Shown here: in pieces, positions 63,822-64,000 of the stretch
Numbering within the stretch: the stretch's first letter is position 1
Layout: the number at the start of each line of letters is the position of its first letter
Assembly (NCBI RefSeq): GCF_900083545.1
Contig: NZ_LT559262.1
Coordinates: 3,150,324-3,214,323 of the forward strand
Direction: 5' to 3'
Source of the DNA: Alistipes provencensis
GTDB lineage: Bacteria; Bacteroidota; Bacteroidia; Bacteroidales; Rikenellaceae
DNA length: 64,000 nucleotides
The notes under the pieces: generated by a model
The model's input: the letters and a program-made list of their open reading frames with translations, nothing else
What the model was told of the DNA's origin: nothing
Database searches by the model: none
Program-made: the position numbers and the translations under genes

Positions 63822-64000
63822 TAAGCGGAAAATACAAGGGCCGGGCGATCAATCCGCCCCGGAACCTGCGGGCGCGGCCGACGACCGATTTCGCCAAAGA
63901 GAACCTCTTCAACGTGCTGGGCAACATGGTGGATTTCGAGGAGTGCGACGTGCTCGACCTCTTCGCCGGCACGGGGTCGATCAGCTATGAATTCGCGTCA
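63812..64000 (+). CDS. rsmD: 16S rRNA (guanine966-N2)-methyltransferase RsmD, 5' part
   Basis: The first 63 codons are in the window: MRIVSGKYKGRAINPPRNLR, then RPTTDFAKENLFNVLGN and LDLFAGTGSISYEFAS. The RxVSGKxKGR start, RPTTD..KE.LFN and DLFAGTGS (SAM-binding motif I) are diagnostic of RsmD. The ATG at 63812 overlaps the DUF3822 stop by 10 nt. The rest lies beyond the window. Confidence 0.93.
   Translation, partial: MRIVSGKYKGRAINPPRNLRARPTTDFAKENLFNVLGNMVDFEECDVLDLFAGTGSISYEFAS

Overview
The window looks like chromosome of a GC-rich gut Bacteroidales, most likely an Alistipes-like Rikenellaceae member. This is inferred from a SusC/SusD pair, a Mfa/Fim-type (type V) fimbrial operon, Bacteroidota promoters (TTTG or TTG, about 19-20 nt, TAnnTTTG), DUF3575/DUF3868/DUF3853/DUF6922-type genes, remnants of Bacteroidales mobile elements, and bile-acid enzymes in a GC-rich background. 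No rRNA or tRNA gene was found; the one RNA gene recognised is tmRNA (ssrA).

Layout. 1-970: 3' end of a FISUMP-type surface protein broken by an in-frame amber codon. 970-2057: about 1 kb without a gene but rich in perfect or near-perfect inverted repeats. 2058-10089 (+): a degenerate ferritin paralogue, ferritin, class I fructose-bisphosphate aldolase, Hsp20, an HdeD-like membrane protein, phosphofructokinase, CorA, a CPA2-type antiporter and a small exported protein. 10120-12255 (-): pabA-pabB-pabC, with pabA frameshifted. 12433-13192: two decayed genes, one of the HU family. 13362-24374 (-): a fimbrial operon (DUF3575, DUF3868/OmpA, shaft fimbrillin, Mfa2-type anchor, three large minor subunits) with a recognisable promoter, a structured leader containing a C9 tract, and an intrinsic terminator between the shaft and anchor genes. 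24733-27688: a thioredoxin-like lipoprotein, then AT-rich sequence with orphan and broken genes.

28174-38835 (+): ECF sigma factor, FecR anti-sigma factor, STN-bearing SusC, SusD, a lipoprotein and a metzincin-type metalloprotease. This forms a cell-surface signalling and uptake locus that probably handles peptides or glycoproteins. 38956-41218 (-): a dead mobile-element remnant (integrase, DNA methylase and zinc-ribbon gene, all broken). 41569-43253 (+): a Fur-family regulator behind a palindromic operator, a QueD-like protein with a zinc ribbon and no catalytic Cys, and a cupin lipoprotein. 43454-44934 (-): mobile-type leftovers including a topoisomerase III tail.

45043-48309: a choloylglycine hydrolase (bile-salt-hydrolase type) and a 7-alpha-hydroxysteroid-dehydrogenase-like SDR flank an AbiEii-type toxin-antitoxin pair. 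48450-50655: a DUF3853 gene, an unknown protein, and ssrA with its terminator. 50765-64000 is mostly housekeeping: a large soluble hybrid histidine kinase, FtsE-like ATPase, GyrB, uridine kinase, MutS, a uracil-DNA-glycosylase-fold protein, a RecD-like helicase, a conserved membrane protein, a DUF3822 protein and the start of RsmD.

Caveat: several breaks are single-base shifts in or beside short G/C runs (pabA, 12433-12748, the methylase). They could be real decay or consensus errors; reads covering those bases would decide.
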